This document shows, piece by piece, positions 8,860 to 17,980 of a DNA stretch of 56,364 nucleotides. A program made the translations under genes and the position numbers. The stretch spans positions 1 through 56,364 of the forward strand of contig CAMJSX010000005.1 in the NCBI GenBank assembly GCA_946408595.1, given 5' to 3'. The stretch's first letter is position 1, and each line of letters opens with the position of its first letter. The notes below the pieces were generated by a model. That model searched no databases. It saw only the letters and a list, made by a program, of their open reading frames with translations, and was not told where the DNA came from. Source of the DNA: an uncultured Candidatus Saccharibacteria bacterium. Lineage in GTDB: Bacteria; Patescibacteriota; Saccharimonadia; Saccharimonadales; Saccharimonadaceae.

Positions 8860-8890
8860 TTCACTTCTGCTAGACAGGGGTGAGTTTTTT
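8860..8890 (+). terminator. Second copy of the rpsH-type terminator
   Basis: UUCACUUCUG pairs with CAGGGGUGAG around the loop CUAGA, followed by six T. Relative to the hairpin at 3400-3430, the 3' arm and tail are identical. The three changes in the 5' arm are all C to T and keep pairing as G-U, so the hairpin should still fold. An AT-rich tract (8831-8855) precedes it, as at the first copy. Confidence 0.85.
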
Positions 8891-8924
8891 GCGAGAGTTT
8901 TGGGATAAGAGTAAGTTTAAAGTT

Positions 8925-8953
8925 TTTACATTTATCTTAGTTTGTGGTAGAAT
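8925..8953 (+). promoter_or_regulatory. Promoter of the polysaccharide locus
   Basis: TTTACA (8925-8930), 17-nt spacer, TAGAAT (8948-8953). Transcription would start near 8960, about 34 nt before the first gene. No other clear promoter with both hexamers is seen until 17964, suggesting one long operon. Confidence 0.8.
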
Positions 8954-8993
8954 AGTAAAAGCAATTACGCAATAAGAAGAGTGTCGGTAGCAA

Positions 8994-10862
8994 ATGAAAA
9001 ATAAAGCAAGGACCGTAATGGATAAGAAGGTTCCTAGGATTTTAGCCCTAGTAATCTTTGATATAGTGTCGGTGATTATAGCTTCACTGCTGGCTCTTTG
9101 GATGCGGTTCGACTTTCAGCAGATTCCAGTTGAGTATATCCAGAGTGTGACGCATTTTTTGCCAATAGACTGTCTGATTGTGGTGGCAATTTTTGCAATT
9201 GCGAGACTTTATACTTCAATTTGGCGGTATGCTTCGGTGCCAGAGTTAATCTCGGTGATTCTGTCATGTATTGGAGCGAGTTTTGCGATTTTCTTTTATA
9301 AACATGCGCTACTGCTTCCACTACCGCGGAGCTTCTGGTTTATTTTTGCGGCGCTTCTGTTTTTCTTTACTTGCGGGATTCGCTATTCGTATCGTATTTG
9401 CCGGGCAATCATACATGCTTTGACTGGGAAAAAGCGTAATAAAAACACAATGATTATTGGTGGTGGTGAAGCAGCACGAATGTTGATTGATGAGCTAGAT
9501 CATAGTCCACATAAGTATGGTGGGGTCGGAGTTAGGTGTGTTATCGATGATAATAGACAAAAAATAGGTACGCGTATACGGGGAATTCCAATTGTGGGGA
9601 ATATTCATTCTGTTCAACATGCGGTAGAAAAATATGCAATCGAACAGATTATTATTTGTATTCCATCGGCCAGTAAGGAAGCAATCGCAAAGATTGTTGG
9701 TGAGTGCCAAAAAACCAAATGCGAAATAAAAATATTACCTTCAATTTATGCGACGATGAATGAAGGGATGGAAGATATCGCCGCAAAAATTCGCCCAATT
9801 AAATATGAAGACTTTTTGGGCAGGGATCAAATTGTAGTAAATGACGAAGAAATAACTAAACATATTTCCGGAAAGACAATTTTAGTGACTGGTGGTGGTG
9901 GCTCAATTGGTTCGGAGCTTTGCCGTCAAATTGCAAAGGCGAACCCGAAGCTTTTGATTATCTTCGATATTTATGAAAACAATGCCTATGAAATCCAACA
10001 GGAATTATACCGTAATTACCCAGATTTAAATTTGCAAACGATTATCGGTTCGGTACGAGACCTCCCACGTCTTGAAAAAGTATTTCAAGAATTTCATCCG
10101 GAGCAAGTATATCATGCGGCAGCGCATAAGCATGTGCCTTTGATGGAACGAAGCCCAAATGAGGCAATCAAGAACAATTGTCTGGGAACTCTCAATACGG
10201 CTAAACTAGCCGATAAATATGGTGTGGAAAAATTTGTGTTAGTGAGTACTGATAAAGCAGTGCGGCCGACTAATATTATGGGTGCTTCAAAGCGTATTTG
10301 CGAGATGATCGTTCAATACTATGATAAACATTCAAAAACTAATTATGTTGCGGTTCGTTTTGGTAATGTATTAGGTTCGAATGGTTCGGTAATCCCGTTG
10401 TTTTTAAAACAAATTGAAGAAGGTGGACCAGTCACGGTAACTCATAAAGATATTACACGTTATTTTATGACGATACCGGAAGCGGTGAGTTTGATTTTGC
10501 AGGCCTCGGTGTATGCTGAAGGTGGCGAAATTTTTGTGCTAGACATGGGCAAGCCAATAAAGATATATGATCTCGCAAAGCAAATCATAAGATATAAAGG
10601 TTTGGAGCCAGGAAAAGATATTAAGATTGTTATCACTGGGCTTCGGCCAGGAGAAAAGCTTTATGAAGAAATGTTGATGGAAGAGGAAGGGTTGAAGGAG
10701 ACGCCAAATAAACTTATTCATATTGGGCGGCCGATTAAAATAAAAGATAGTTTTCTTGAAGATTTGGATGCTTTGATAAAAATTGCCGAGAAAAATGAAA
10801 AAGATATACGTAGTCACACTGCTAAGTTAGTAACAACATATAAACCAATAAAGGAGGATTAA
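8994..10862 (+). CDS. Membrane-bound nucleotide-sugar 4,6-dehydratase (CapD/WbpM/PglF type)
   Basis: Likely converts UDP-GlcNAc to the 4-keto-6-deoxy sugar, first step of a bacillosamine-like or related amino-deoxysugar. The 622-residue protein has four N-terminal membrane segments (within residues 1-130), a CoA-binding-like Rossmann domain, then the catalytic SDR domain with TGGGGSIGS. The active site is S418, M429, K433 within TDKA..P..IMGASK; Met in place of Tyr is characteristic of this long membrane subfamily. First gene of the locus, 3 nt before the aminotransferase. The ATG at 8994 lacks a good ribosome site; an in-frame ATG at 9018 preceded by AAGGAC is an alternative start. Confidence 0.93.
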   Translation: MKNKARTVMDKKVPRILALVIFDIVSVIIASLLALWMRFDFQQIPVEYIQSVTHFLPIDCLIVVAIFAIARLYTSIWRYASVPELISVILSCIGASFAIFFYKHALLLPLPRSFWFIFAALLFFFTCGIRYSYRICRAIIHALTGKKRNKNTMIIGGGEAARMLIDELDHSPHKYGGVGVRCVIDDNRQKIGTRIRGIPIVGNIHSVQHAVEKYAIEQIIICIPSASKEAIAKIVGECQKTKCEIKILPSIYATMNEGMEDIAAKIRPIKYEDFLGRDQIVVNDEEITKHISGKTILVTGGGGSIGSELCRQIAKANPKLLIIFDIYENNAYEIQQELYRNYPDLNLQTIIGSVRDLPRLEKVFQEFHPEQVYHAAAHKHVPLMERSPNEAIKNNCLGTLNTAKLADKYGVEKFVLVSTDKAVRPTNIMGASKRICEMIVQYYDKHSKTNYVAVRFGNVLGSNGSVIPLFLKQIEEGGPVTVTHKDITRYFMTIPEAVSLILQASVYAEGGEIFVLDMGKPIKIYDLAKQIIRYKGLEPGKDIKIVITGLRPGEKLYEEMLMEEEGLKETPNKLIHIGRPIKIKDSFLEDLDALIKIAEKNEKDIRSHTAKLVTTYKPIKED

Positions 10863-10864
10863 TA

Positions 10865-12070
10865 ATGGAAAAGAAGATTATTCGTTTTTCACCGCCAGAC
10901 ATTAGTAAAGAAGAAATAGAAAATGTTATCGAAGTATTAAAATCTGACTGGATTACTACAGGCCCAAAAACTAAGGAATTTGAGGCAAAAATTGCTGAGT
11001 ATTGTGGTACAGAAAAAGCCGTGTGTTTGAATTCTAATACTGCTTGTCAGGAGTTGATTTTAAAGGTTTTGGGCGTAAGACCTGGCGATGAGGTAATCAC
11101 GAGCGCTTACACATACACTGCCTCCGCAAGTATAATTGATCATGTTGGCGCAAAAATTGTCCTTGTGGATACTCAAAAAGATTCGTATGAAATGGATTAT
11201 GACGCTCTTGAAAAGGCAATTACTGAAAAGACGAAAGTGATTATCCCAGTAGATATCGCCGGGGTGATGTGCGATTATGATAAAATTTTTGAAATTGTTG
11301 AGCGAAAGAAAGCGTTATTCAAACCGAACAATGATTTTCAGAAACTCTACGGGAGGATTATCGTAGCTGCCGATGCGGCACATTCATTTGGTGCGACTTA
11401 TAAAGGTAAAAGAAGTGGTAATGTTGCCGATTTTGCTAGTTTTTCTTTCCATGCTGTAAAGAATTTGACTACAGCTGAAGGTGGCGCTTTGACCTGGAAA
11501 CACGTTGACGGTTTAGACAACGATGCTTTATATAAAGAATTCATGTTATGGAGCCTCCATGGTCAGTCAAAAGATGCATTGGCTAAGGACAAGCTTGGCG
11601 CGTGGGAGTATGATATTGTCTATACTGGTCAAAAATGCAATATGACTGACATTATGGCAGCAATTGGGCTTGCGCAACTTGAGAGATATCCTAAACTTCT
11701 ATCAAGGAGAAAGGAATTAGTAAAGCTGTATAATGAATTACTAGATTCTGATAGGATTGATATCATTAAGCACGAGAATGGTGACAGTGTTTCTAGTATG
11801 CATTTAATGCTCACTAGAGTTAAGGGTATTGATGTAGAAAAAAGAAACAAAATTATTGTGGAACTTGCAGAAGCTGGAATTGCTTCGAATGTTCATTATA
11901 AACCGTTGCCAATGCATACTGCATATAAGAAACTTGGTTTTAAGATCGAAGATTATCCGAACGCGTATGATATGTACCAGAATGAGATTTCATTACCACT
12001 CCATACTAAACTATCCGATGAGGATGTCAGATATATTTGTGAGAAATATAACGATATCGTAAAGGCATAA
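10865..12070 (+). CDS. DegT/DnrJ/EryC1-family sugar aminotransferase
   Basis: PLP-dependent aminotransferase of 401 residues that would aminate the 4-keto sugar made by the preceding dehydratase (PglE/WbpE-like role). The family pattern is complete: SDWITTGPKTKEFE near the N-terminus, DAAHSFGA, and the PLP lysine K199 in SFHAVKNLTTAEGGAL. A Shine-Dalgarno GGAGG lies in the end of the dehydratase gene. The sequence LPMHTAYKKLGF near the C-terminus is typical. The exact sugar cannot be read from sequence. Confidence 0.94.
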   Translation: MEKKIIRFSPPDISKEEIENVIEVLKSDWITTGPKTKEFEAKIAEYCGTEKAVCLNSNTACQELILKVLGVRPGDEVITSAYTYTASASIIDHVGAKIVLVDTQKDSYEMDYDALEKAITEKTKVIIPVDIAGVMCDYDKIFEIVERKKALFKPNNDFQKLYGRIIVAADAAHSFGATYKGKRSGNVADFASFSFHAVKNLTTAEGGALTWKHVDGLDNDALYKEFMLWSLHGQSKDALAKDKLGAWEYDIVYTGQKCNMTDIMAAIGLAQLERYPKLLSRRKELVKLYNELLDSDRIDIIKHENGDSVSSMHLMLTRVKGIDVEKRNKIIVELAEAGIASNVHYKPLPMHTAYKKLGFKIEDYPNAYDMYQNEISLPLHTKLSDEDVRYICEKYNDIVKA

Positions 12071-12076
12071 CGAAAA

Positions 12077-12805
12077 ATGAAAAAGTGGGACGATTTGCCG
12101 AAATCGATGAGAAACGGTGAGGTTAAAAAATACTATGATATTCTTCAACATAAAAGAATTAGCCTTTTTTTGAAACGCTTGTTTGATATTGTATTTAGTG
12201 TAATTGGCCTCATTTTGGCTTTACCATTTTTATTGATTGTAGCAATTGCGATTAAAATTGATTCTAGAGGACCAGTTTTTTATAGGCAGGAAAGAGTTAC
12301 GAGATACAATAAACTTTTTAGGATTTATAAATTTAGGACAATGGTTCAAGATGCTGATAAGGTTGGTGCTCTGGTGACTTCGAAGAATGATAAACGCATT
12401 ACGCGTGTTGGAAGAGTGATTCGTAAGGTTCGTTTGGATGAAGTGCCGCAGCTGATTAATATATTGAAGGGCGAGATGTCGTTTGTGGGAACACGCCCAG
12501 AAGTAAAAAAATATGTCGATAAGTATACTGACGAAATGAAGTCAACGCTGTTGATGCGAGCGGGGGTGACGTCAGAAGCTAGTATAGAGTTTAAGGATGA
12601 AGATGAAATACTAAAAAAGTATGTCAACAAACAACATAATGTTGACGAAGTATATATTAATAGGATTTTGCCAACAAAAATGAAGATAAATCTAGAGTAC
12701 ATAAAAAGGTTTAATATTTTTTATGATATAATGATAGTCGTATGGACAGTATTAGCGGTTTTTGGTTTTAGAAAGACAAGAGCAGAGTGCGGAGAGAAAA
12801 ATTAA
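12077..12805 (+). CDS. Initiating phosphoglycosyltransferase (PglC/WcaJ-like, bacterial sugar transferase)
   Basis: Transfers a sugar-1-phosphate to undecaprenyl phosphate to start repeat-unit synthesis at the inner face of the membrane. The 242-residue protein is of the small monotopic type: one hydrophobic segment (about residues 38-60, FDIVFSVIGLILALPFLL), then GPVFYRQERV, IYKFRTM, RLDEVPQ and FVGTRPE, all conserved in the family. From this gene onward the DNA becomes distinctly AT-rich, unlike the ribosomal flanks. With the dehydratase and aminotransferase it suggests an amino-dideoxy sugar as first residue of the unit. Confidence 0.94.
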   Translation: MKKWDDLPKSMRNGEVKKYYDILQHKRISLFLKRLFDIVFSVIGLILALPFLLIVAIAIKIDSRGPVFYRQERVTRYNKLFRIYKFRTMVQDADKVGALVTSKNDKRITRVGRVIRKVRLDEVPQLINILKGEMSFVGTRPEVKKYVDKYTDEMKSTLLMRAGVTSEASIEFKDEDEILKKYVNKQHNVDEVYINRILPTKMKINLEYIKRFNIFYDIMIVVWTVLAVFGFRKTRAECGEKN

Positions 12806-12807
12806 AG

Positions 12808-13563
12808 ATGAAAAAGCAAGATAAATTAGTATCGATTATAATGCCTACTTATAATTGTGGTGGTTATATTGGGGAAACCATTGATTCTGTGATATCGCAA
12901 ACTTATGATAATTGGGAACTAATAATAGTCGACGATTGCTCAAAGGATGATACGGAAAAAGTGGTAAAAAAATTCAAAAATGATAATAGAATCCGCTATA
13001 TTAAACTTGAGCGAAATTCTGGGGCAGCTGTTGCAAGAACTGAAGCGATGAAAAAGGCGAAGGGTGATTATATGGCGTTTCTTGATAGTGATGATTTGTG
13101 GTACCCAGAAAAACTTGAAAAACAGCTGAAATTTATGAAGGAAAATAAGTATGATTTTACCTGTACGGCATATGAACAAATTGATGAAAATGGTAAATTT
13201 TTGAAAAAAATTGTTAGACCAAAGGTAAAAGCGGATTATAATAGAATTCTTTTAGATTGTCCAGTTGGGAATTCGACTGTTATGTATAATGTTAATGCAT
13301 TGGGCAAATATGAGGTGCCAAATATCAGAAAAAGAAATGATGACGCGTTGTGGCTTCAAATCATCAAGAAGGCTGGGTATATCTATGGTAAGGATGAGGT
13401 GTTGATGAAGTATAGAGTTAGGAATAATTCTATATCGAGTAATAAGTGGTCCCTAGTTAAATATCATTGGCAGCTTTATCGAAAAATAGAGCATCTTTCC
13501 GTAGTGAGATCAGCTTTCCATGTTTGCTATTGGGGAGTGATAAAAACATTGCATATTAAATAA
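12808..13563 (+). CDS. Family 2 glycosyltransferase
   Basis: Adds a sugar to the lipid-linked repeat unit. It has the GT-A signature: VSIIMPTYNCGGYI, SVISQTYDNWELIIVDD, and the metal-binding stretch FLDSDDLWYP. I choose the ATG at 12808 (MKKQDKLVSI), which has GGAGAG upstream and lies 2 nt after the previous stop; a GTG at 12787 would overlap that gene and adds no family sequence. With this start the protein is 251 residues. Donor and acceptor are unknown. Confidence 0.9.
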   Translation: MKKQDKLVSIIMPTYNCGGYIGETIDSVISQTYDNWELIIVDDCSKDDTEKVVKKFKNDNRIRYIKLERNSGAAVARTEAMKKAKGDYMAFLDSDDLWYPEKLEKQLKFMKENKYDFTCTAYEQIDENGKFLKKIVRPKVKADYNRILLDCPVGNSTVMYNVNALGKYEVPNIRKRNDDALWLQIIKKAGYIYGKDEVLMKYRVRNNSISSNKWSLVKYHWQLYRKIEHLSVVRSAFHVCYWGVIKTLHIK

Positions 13564-13577
13564 GGAGGGTGAGGATT

Positions 13578-14711
13578 GTGGATGGTAGTAATTCAAAAAA
13601 AATAAAAAATAAAGCCATGATTATATTGCATGTTGCTAATTTAGATGAGAGAAAAGCTGCTGGTCCCAATATTAATGTTCCGCAAAATGTGATTTACGGT
13701 AATAAATATGAAGTAGTTGGTTTGTATAATTTGAAGAAATCCAAAATCATTTTTGACATCCAAAATGATAAGTATTTTAGTATTGTGGATTATAAGAATA
13801 TATCCGAATTACCGGAACCGTTTAATCGTCCTGATATCGTTGTATTTCAGGGCATGTATGAAATTGAACAATGTAGAGTAGCCAGGGAACTAGTGAAAAA
13901 AAAGATACCGTATATCGTTGTTCCGAGATGTTCAATGACGACAGCAGCAATCAAAAGCCATGAGCTAAAAAAGAGAATTGCTAATATTTTGTTTTTTAAT
14001 AGTTTTATAAAAAATGCTGAAGCAATTCAATTTTTAACTGAAAATGAATATGAAGAAAGCAAGAATAGTTTTAGATTTAAGAATTATTATATTTTGGGAA
14101 ACGGTATAGAGTTACCGACTCAGCGTTATAAAGTCAAAAAGCGAGATTATTTTAAAATTGTGTTTGTCGGAAGATATAATGTGTACCACAAAGGGTTAGA
14201 TGTATTGCTTGATGCGGTAAAAAACAATAAGGATTGGTTTAACAACAATAATGTCGTATTGTGTCTATATGGAAGTGATTCTGATAATGGGTTAAGGTTT
14301 TTAGAGAGTAGAGTAAAAGGTGATAATATTGATAGTATCGTTAAAATTTGCGGTCCGGTTTTTGATAATGAGAAGAAAAAAGCTTTGTTGGATGCGGACG
14401 TTTTTATACATACTTCTAGACTTGAAGGTCAACCGACTTCAGTCATTGAAGCGATTGGCTACGGTGTACCCGTAATAGTAACTCCGGGAACTAACGTTTC
14501 TGATGTGGTCATAGAACATGGACTTGGTTTCGTGGCGCAATTAAATCCCGAAAGCGTTTTTGATGCAATCGCGACGGCTCTAAATAGCAAAAAGCAGTTT
14601 TCTTCAATTTCTGAAAACGAAATAAATTATGCGAAGAAAAACTTTGATTGGGATGGGATTGTAAAGGAATCTATCAAAGAATATAATTCCATAATGGATT
14701 CGATATGCTGA
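13578..14711 (+). CDS. Family 4 glycosyltransferase
   Basis: GT-B fold transferase of the polysaccharide locus. Visible features are IVFVGRYNVYHKGLDVLLDA and the EX7E motif in LEGQPTSVIEAIGYG, typical of retaining GT4 enzymes. The GTG at 13578 is preferred because AGGAGG at 13563-13568 is optimally spaced; GTG at 13569 is too close to it. An ATG at 13617 is another possibility. The 3' end overlaps the polymerase start by 7 nt. Very AT-rich with many ATA and AGA codons. Confidence 0.87.
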   Translation: MDGSNSKKIKNKAMIILHVANLDERKAAGPNINVPQNVIYGNKYEVVGLYNLKKSKIIFDIQNDKYFSIVDYKNISELPEPFNRPDIVVFQGMYEIEQCRVARELVKKKIPYIVVPRCSMTTAAIKSHELKKRIANILFFNSFIKNAEAIQFLTENEYEESKNSFRFKNYYILGNGIELPTQRYKVKKRDYFKIVFVGRYNVYHKGLDVLLDAVKNNKDWFNNNNVVLCLYGSDSDNGLRFLESRVKGDNIDSIVKICGPVFDNEKKKALLDADVFIHTSRLEGQPTSVIEAIGYGVPVIVTPGTNVSDVVIEHGLGFVAQLNPESVFDAIATALNSKKQFSSISENEINYAKKNFDWDGIVKESIKEYNSIMDSIC

Positions 14712-15829
14712 TATATTTACTTTTAATCGCATCTATATCGTTTCTTGGTGTGTTTTTTTCTAAGAAGTACAGGAAAGCTTATGTAATAGCTATTTGTATC
14801 TTGATGTCTTTAATTGCTGGATTGCGCCATTCTACTATCGGCAATGACACGGGAAACTATCAGAGGATTTTTTCGGAGGCAGCAGTCTATCAAGGCGAGT
14901 TGTTCGAGAGGACGAGAATGGAGCCCGGATATTCAATTTTGAATATAATTTTTGCTGGGACAGGTATGGGGTATAATGCATTTATATTTATAATGGCATT
15001 AGTTACCAATATAGCAATTTCTTCATTGATTTTTAAAAAGTCCAAGTATCCGATGCTTAGTTTCCTATTATTTGTATTGTTCCGCTTTTTCTTTGATGAA
15101 ATGAATATTATGAGGCAGTTCTTGTCTATTTCGATTGTATTATTTGGGTTTGATTATGTTGAGCAAAGGAAATTTTTAAAATATTTGTTTGTAGTTTTGT
15201 TAGCTACAAGTATACATTATAGTGCTTTTTTTGCGTTGATTCTTTATTTCGTATACAGGGATCATTTCAGTAAAAATATGAGAATAGGTATCTGTTGTGT
15301 CACGCTTTTAATAATGGTTTTTTTGGGAGATTTGCTAAACATGATAACCGCAAATCTTGGCATTTATGATGGGTATATTAATAAATACATGGATAGCAAC
15401 AGGGTGGGCAGTATATTAAAATTTATCTTGGCTATTGGAACGTATCTTTATTGTCGAATTATTTATTCGAGGCATAAAAATGAAATACAGAACAAAGAGT
15501 GGTATGGTTTTCTATTGAATATTTCGTTGATAGCCTCAATGTTGAGTCTATGTTCTATTAGGATAAGTATCATGGATAGGTTAATAGAATATTTTAATAT
15601 ATTCTTAATAATTAGCATTCCTAACTTTACTGCGCTAGTTAGAACTGGTAAGAAAAGGCTTATGGCGATAGTTGCTATTATGATTATTTCGATAGTCTAT
15701 TTTACCGTTGTTACTGCGTTTAGGCCAAACTGGAATAAGGTTGTGCCATATAGGTTCTTCTGGGAGCATAACGAGGACAATTATACGATGGCTACCTATG
15801 AAGTAAATGATATAGAGGGTTTAGTATGA
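14705..15829 (+). CDS. EpsG/Wzy-like polysaccharide polymerase
   Basis: Integral membrane protein of 374 residues with roughly ten hydrophobic segments spread over the whole length. The loop GLRHSTIGNDTGNYQRIF near residues 38-55 matches the R-x-(6)-D-x-x-x-Y pattern of EpsG-family proteins, which polymerise exported repeat units. Its place between glycosyltransferases and a flippase supports this. The start overlaps the upstream gene by 7 nt. Sequence conservation in this class is low, so the call rests on topology, the loop and context. Confidence 0.82.
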   Translation: MLIYLLLIASISFLGVFFSKKYRKAYVIAICILMSLIAGLRHSTIGNDTGNYQRIFSEAAVYQGELFERTRMEPGYSILNIIFAGTGMGYNAFIFIMALVTNIAISSLIFKKSKYPMLSFLLFVLFRFFFDEMNIMRQFLSISIVLFGFDYVEQRKFLKYLFVVLLATSIHYSAFFALILYFVYRDHFSKNMRIGICCVTLLIMVFLGDLLNMITANLGIYDGYINKYMDSNRVGSILKFILAIGTYLYCRIIYSRHKNEIQNKEWYGFLLNISLIASMLSLCSIRISIMDRLIEYFNIFLIISIPNFTALVRTGKKRLMAIVAIMIISIVYFTVVTAFRPNWNKVVPYRFFWEHNEDNYTMATYEVNDIEGLV

Positions 15830-15878
15830 ACAACATATGTTTTAGATATAGTAATAACAACATGAAGGGAGTGATAAT

Positions 15879-16367
15879 ATGAGGGCTTTTATTAAAACTA
15901 TTTATTCGTCCATTTGCCCCTGGAGGGATGTTTCGCGAAAAATTTATGCGGTATACGTTAGAATGGATAACTCAAATAAGAAAAAGAGAAAGATTCGCGC
16001 TCAGTATTATTGTTATTTAATAGAAAAAAAATTCGGTTGCGTAATTAGCCCGGGTGCGATTATTGGCAAAAACCTTAAAATGCCACATCCTAATGGTGTA
16101 GTAATAGGAAAGAATAGTAAGATTGGAAAAGGAGTAACAATTTATCAGCAGGTAACAATAGGTCAGAACCGAGATAAGTATCCAACCATAGGTGATAACG
16201 TAATCATATATGCTGGGGCGAGGATAGTTGGAAACATTCATGTTGGAGATAATAGTATTATTGGCGCAAATGCAGTGGTTACAAAGGATGTGCCAAATAA
16301 TAGCATTTGGGGTGGGATTCCAGCAAAAGAGATTAAAAAACGTGATTCGGGAGCAAATTATATATAA
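15879..16367 (+). CDS. Hexapeptide-repeat acetyltransferase (CysE/WcaB-like)
   Basis: Left-handed beta-helix acyltransferase of 162 residues. Hexapeptide repeats run from about residue 55 to 145 (ISPGAIIGKNLKM, VVIGKNSKIGKGVTI, VGDNSIIGANAVV) and end with the usual IPAKEI. The short helical N-terminus resembles serine acetyltransferase-like sugar O-acetyltransferases, not PglD with its Rossmann domain. It probably acetylates a residue of the polysaccharide. AAGGGAG is upstream of the ATG. The stop overlaps the next ATG (TAATG). Confidence 0.88.
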   Translation: MRAFIKTIYSSICPWRDVSRKIYAVYVRMDNSNKKKRKIRAQYYCYLIEKKFGCVISPGAIIGKNLKMPHPNGVVIGKNSKIGKGVTIYQQVTIGQNRDKYPTIGDNVIIYAGARIVGNIHVGDNSIIGANAVVTKDVPNNSIWGGIPAKEIKKRDSGANYI

Positions 16368-17872
16368 TGCGTGGTAAAAAGGCATTCCTAAGTTTAATTA
16401 CTAATATTGTGCGCGAAGTAGTCAGCGTTCTTTGTGGTTTTATCCTTCCATACGCTATCATTAATGCTTTTGGGACTGAAGTATATGGCTTGACTGAATC
16501 TGTAAAGGGTTTTCTTGGTTTTATTGTGCTATTGGAGGCTGGGTTTGGCCCCGTTGTGAAGGTTGCACTATATAAAGCATTAGCGAAAAAGGATTCAGCT
16601 AGTATTAAACGAATTCTGAATAGCTCGGAAAGGTTTTTCCGAAGGATTGCAATTATTTTCTTGATATATGTTATCGTTTTGGCATTTGCTTATCCGTTAA
16701 TTTCCGAAACTCATCTCAATTACATATTTACCGTTGTTCTCATTCTAGTCATGTCGGTTAGTATTTTTGCGGAGTATTATTTTGGGATGACTTATCGACT
16801 ATTTTTACAGTCTGACCAGAAGGCATATGTTTCAAACATTATACAGATAGTTACGCTTCTTATTGGGCTTGGTTTTGCTTTAATAGCAATTAAATTTGGC
16901 GCATCAATTATTCTGACTGAGGCGATTATTGGTTTAGTGTATTTATTAAGGCCTATTTTACAGAATGTTTATGTCAAAAGAAGGTATGATAATCTTCCGG
17001 TTGGCGTTGATGATAGTTATAAAATGGACCAAAAATGGGATGCATTAACACATCACATTGCTTTTACGATCCATTCTAGGGCGGACGTAATTATTTTAAC
17101 AATAATGGGTTCACTTAAGGAAGTTGCAATATATTCAGTGTATGCATTGGTTTTGAATGGCATAAAATCATTCGTGAGTATTATAGCTGAAAGTTTTTCG
17201 GCGGCTTTTGGAGATATGATTGCCAAGAACGAGAATAATAATTTAAGAAAAAGATTTGGATTATACGAGACTCTGTATATGACTATTTCGACAATTGTTT
17301 ATTCTTGTACGATACTATTGATTACTCCATTTGTAGCTGTCTATACACTTAATGTTGGAGATGCGGATTACTCGCAAACGTTATTTGGGGTGTTATTGGC
17401 TATAAGTACTTATTCATTGACGATCCGACAGCCATATAACGAATTGGTGAAGGTGGCTGGTCATTTTAGACAGACGAGACGCGGAGCAGTAGTTGAAGCG
17501 TTGATTAATGTTGTGCTGTCGTTAATCCTCGTGTGGAAATTCGGATTAGTCGGCGTTGCAATAGGTACTCTTGCTGCAATGGTTATCCGTTCAACTGAAT
17601 TTATTTATCATGCTAATAAATATATTTTGAAACAAAGTATAATGAATAGTTTTAAAAAAATAATAGTCGTAATCTTAGAGACGCTGATTGTCGTATTTGT
17701 TGCGAACTTTATCCCTATGTTGGGAATGGATTCATATTTGAATTGGGTTATATATGCAGTGGAAGTATTAATTGTGGCAGTAATAATTGTCTTGCCTGTA
17801 AACTTTTTATTGTTTAAGGATGATTTTAAGGAATTGAGGAAGACGATTAGAAAATTATTGAGACGACATTAA
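16367..17872 (+). CDS. Wzx-type polysaccharide flippase
   Basis: Translocates the lipid-linked repeat unit across the membrane. The 501-residue protein has about 14 predicted membrane segments in two halves, starting with LSLITNIVREVVSVLCGFILPYAII, as in the MOP superfamily (PST/Wzx branch). Translation is coupled to the acetyltransferase by TAATG. It is the last gene of the AT-rich core. A 108-bp gap follows in which I see only the promoter of the epimerase. Confidence 0.9.
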   Translation: MRGKKAFLSLITNIVREVVSVLCGFILPYAIINAFGTEVYGLTESVKGFLGFIVLLEAGFGPVVKVALYKALAKKDSASIKRILNSSERFFRRIAIIFLIYVIVLAFAYPLISETHLNYIFTVVLILVMSVSIFAEYYFGMTYRLFLQSDQKAYVSNIIQIVTLLIGLGFALIAIKFGASIILTEAIIGLVYLLRPILQNVYVKRRYDNLPVGVDDSYKMDQKWDALTHHIAFTIHSRADVIILTIMGSLKEVAIYSVYALVLNGIKSFVSIIAESFSAAFGDMIAKNENNNLRKRFGLYETLYMTISTIVYSCTILLITPFVAVYTLNVGDADYSQTLFGVLLAISTYSLTIRQPYNELVKVAGHFRQTRRGAVVEALINVVLSLILVWKFGLVGVAIGTLAAMVIRSTEFIYHANKYILKQSIMNSFKKIIVVILETLIVVFVANFIPMLGMDSYLNWVIYAVEVLIVAVIIVLPVNFLLFKDDFKELRKTIRKLLRRH

Positions 17873-17963
17873 TTGAATATATGGGTGGGGGTTGTGGTTT
17901 TCGGTGGAGTGTAGCAGGTGCGAGTATAAAAAAGAGTATGGTTAGATTATGAAAAAGATGTTT

Positions 17964-17974
17964 TGTGATATAAT
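17964..17974 (+). promoter_or_regulatory. Extended -10 promoter, leaderless start for the epimerase
   Basis: TGTGATATAAT ends 6 nt before the ATG at 17981, so transcription should begin at or next to the A of the start codon. There is no Shine-Dalgarno sequence and no clear -35. Confidence 0.75.
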
Positions 17975-17980
17975 ATATAT

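Noticed and set aside
8698-8993. Insertion sequence or phage attachment site between adhesin and polysaccharide locus
   Set aside because: No transposase, integrase or terminal inverted repeats are visible; the only mobile-type trace is the displaced rpsH tail.
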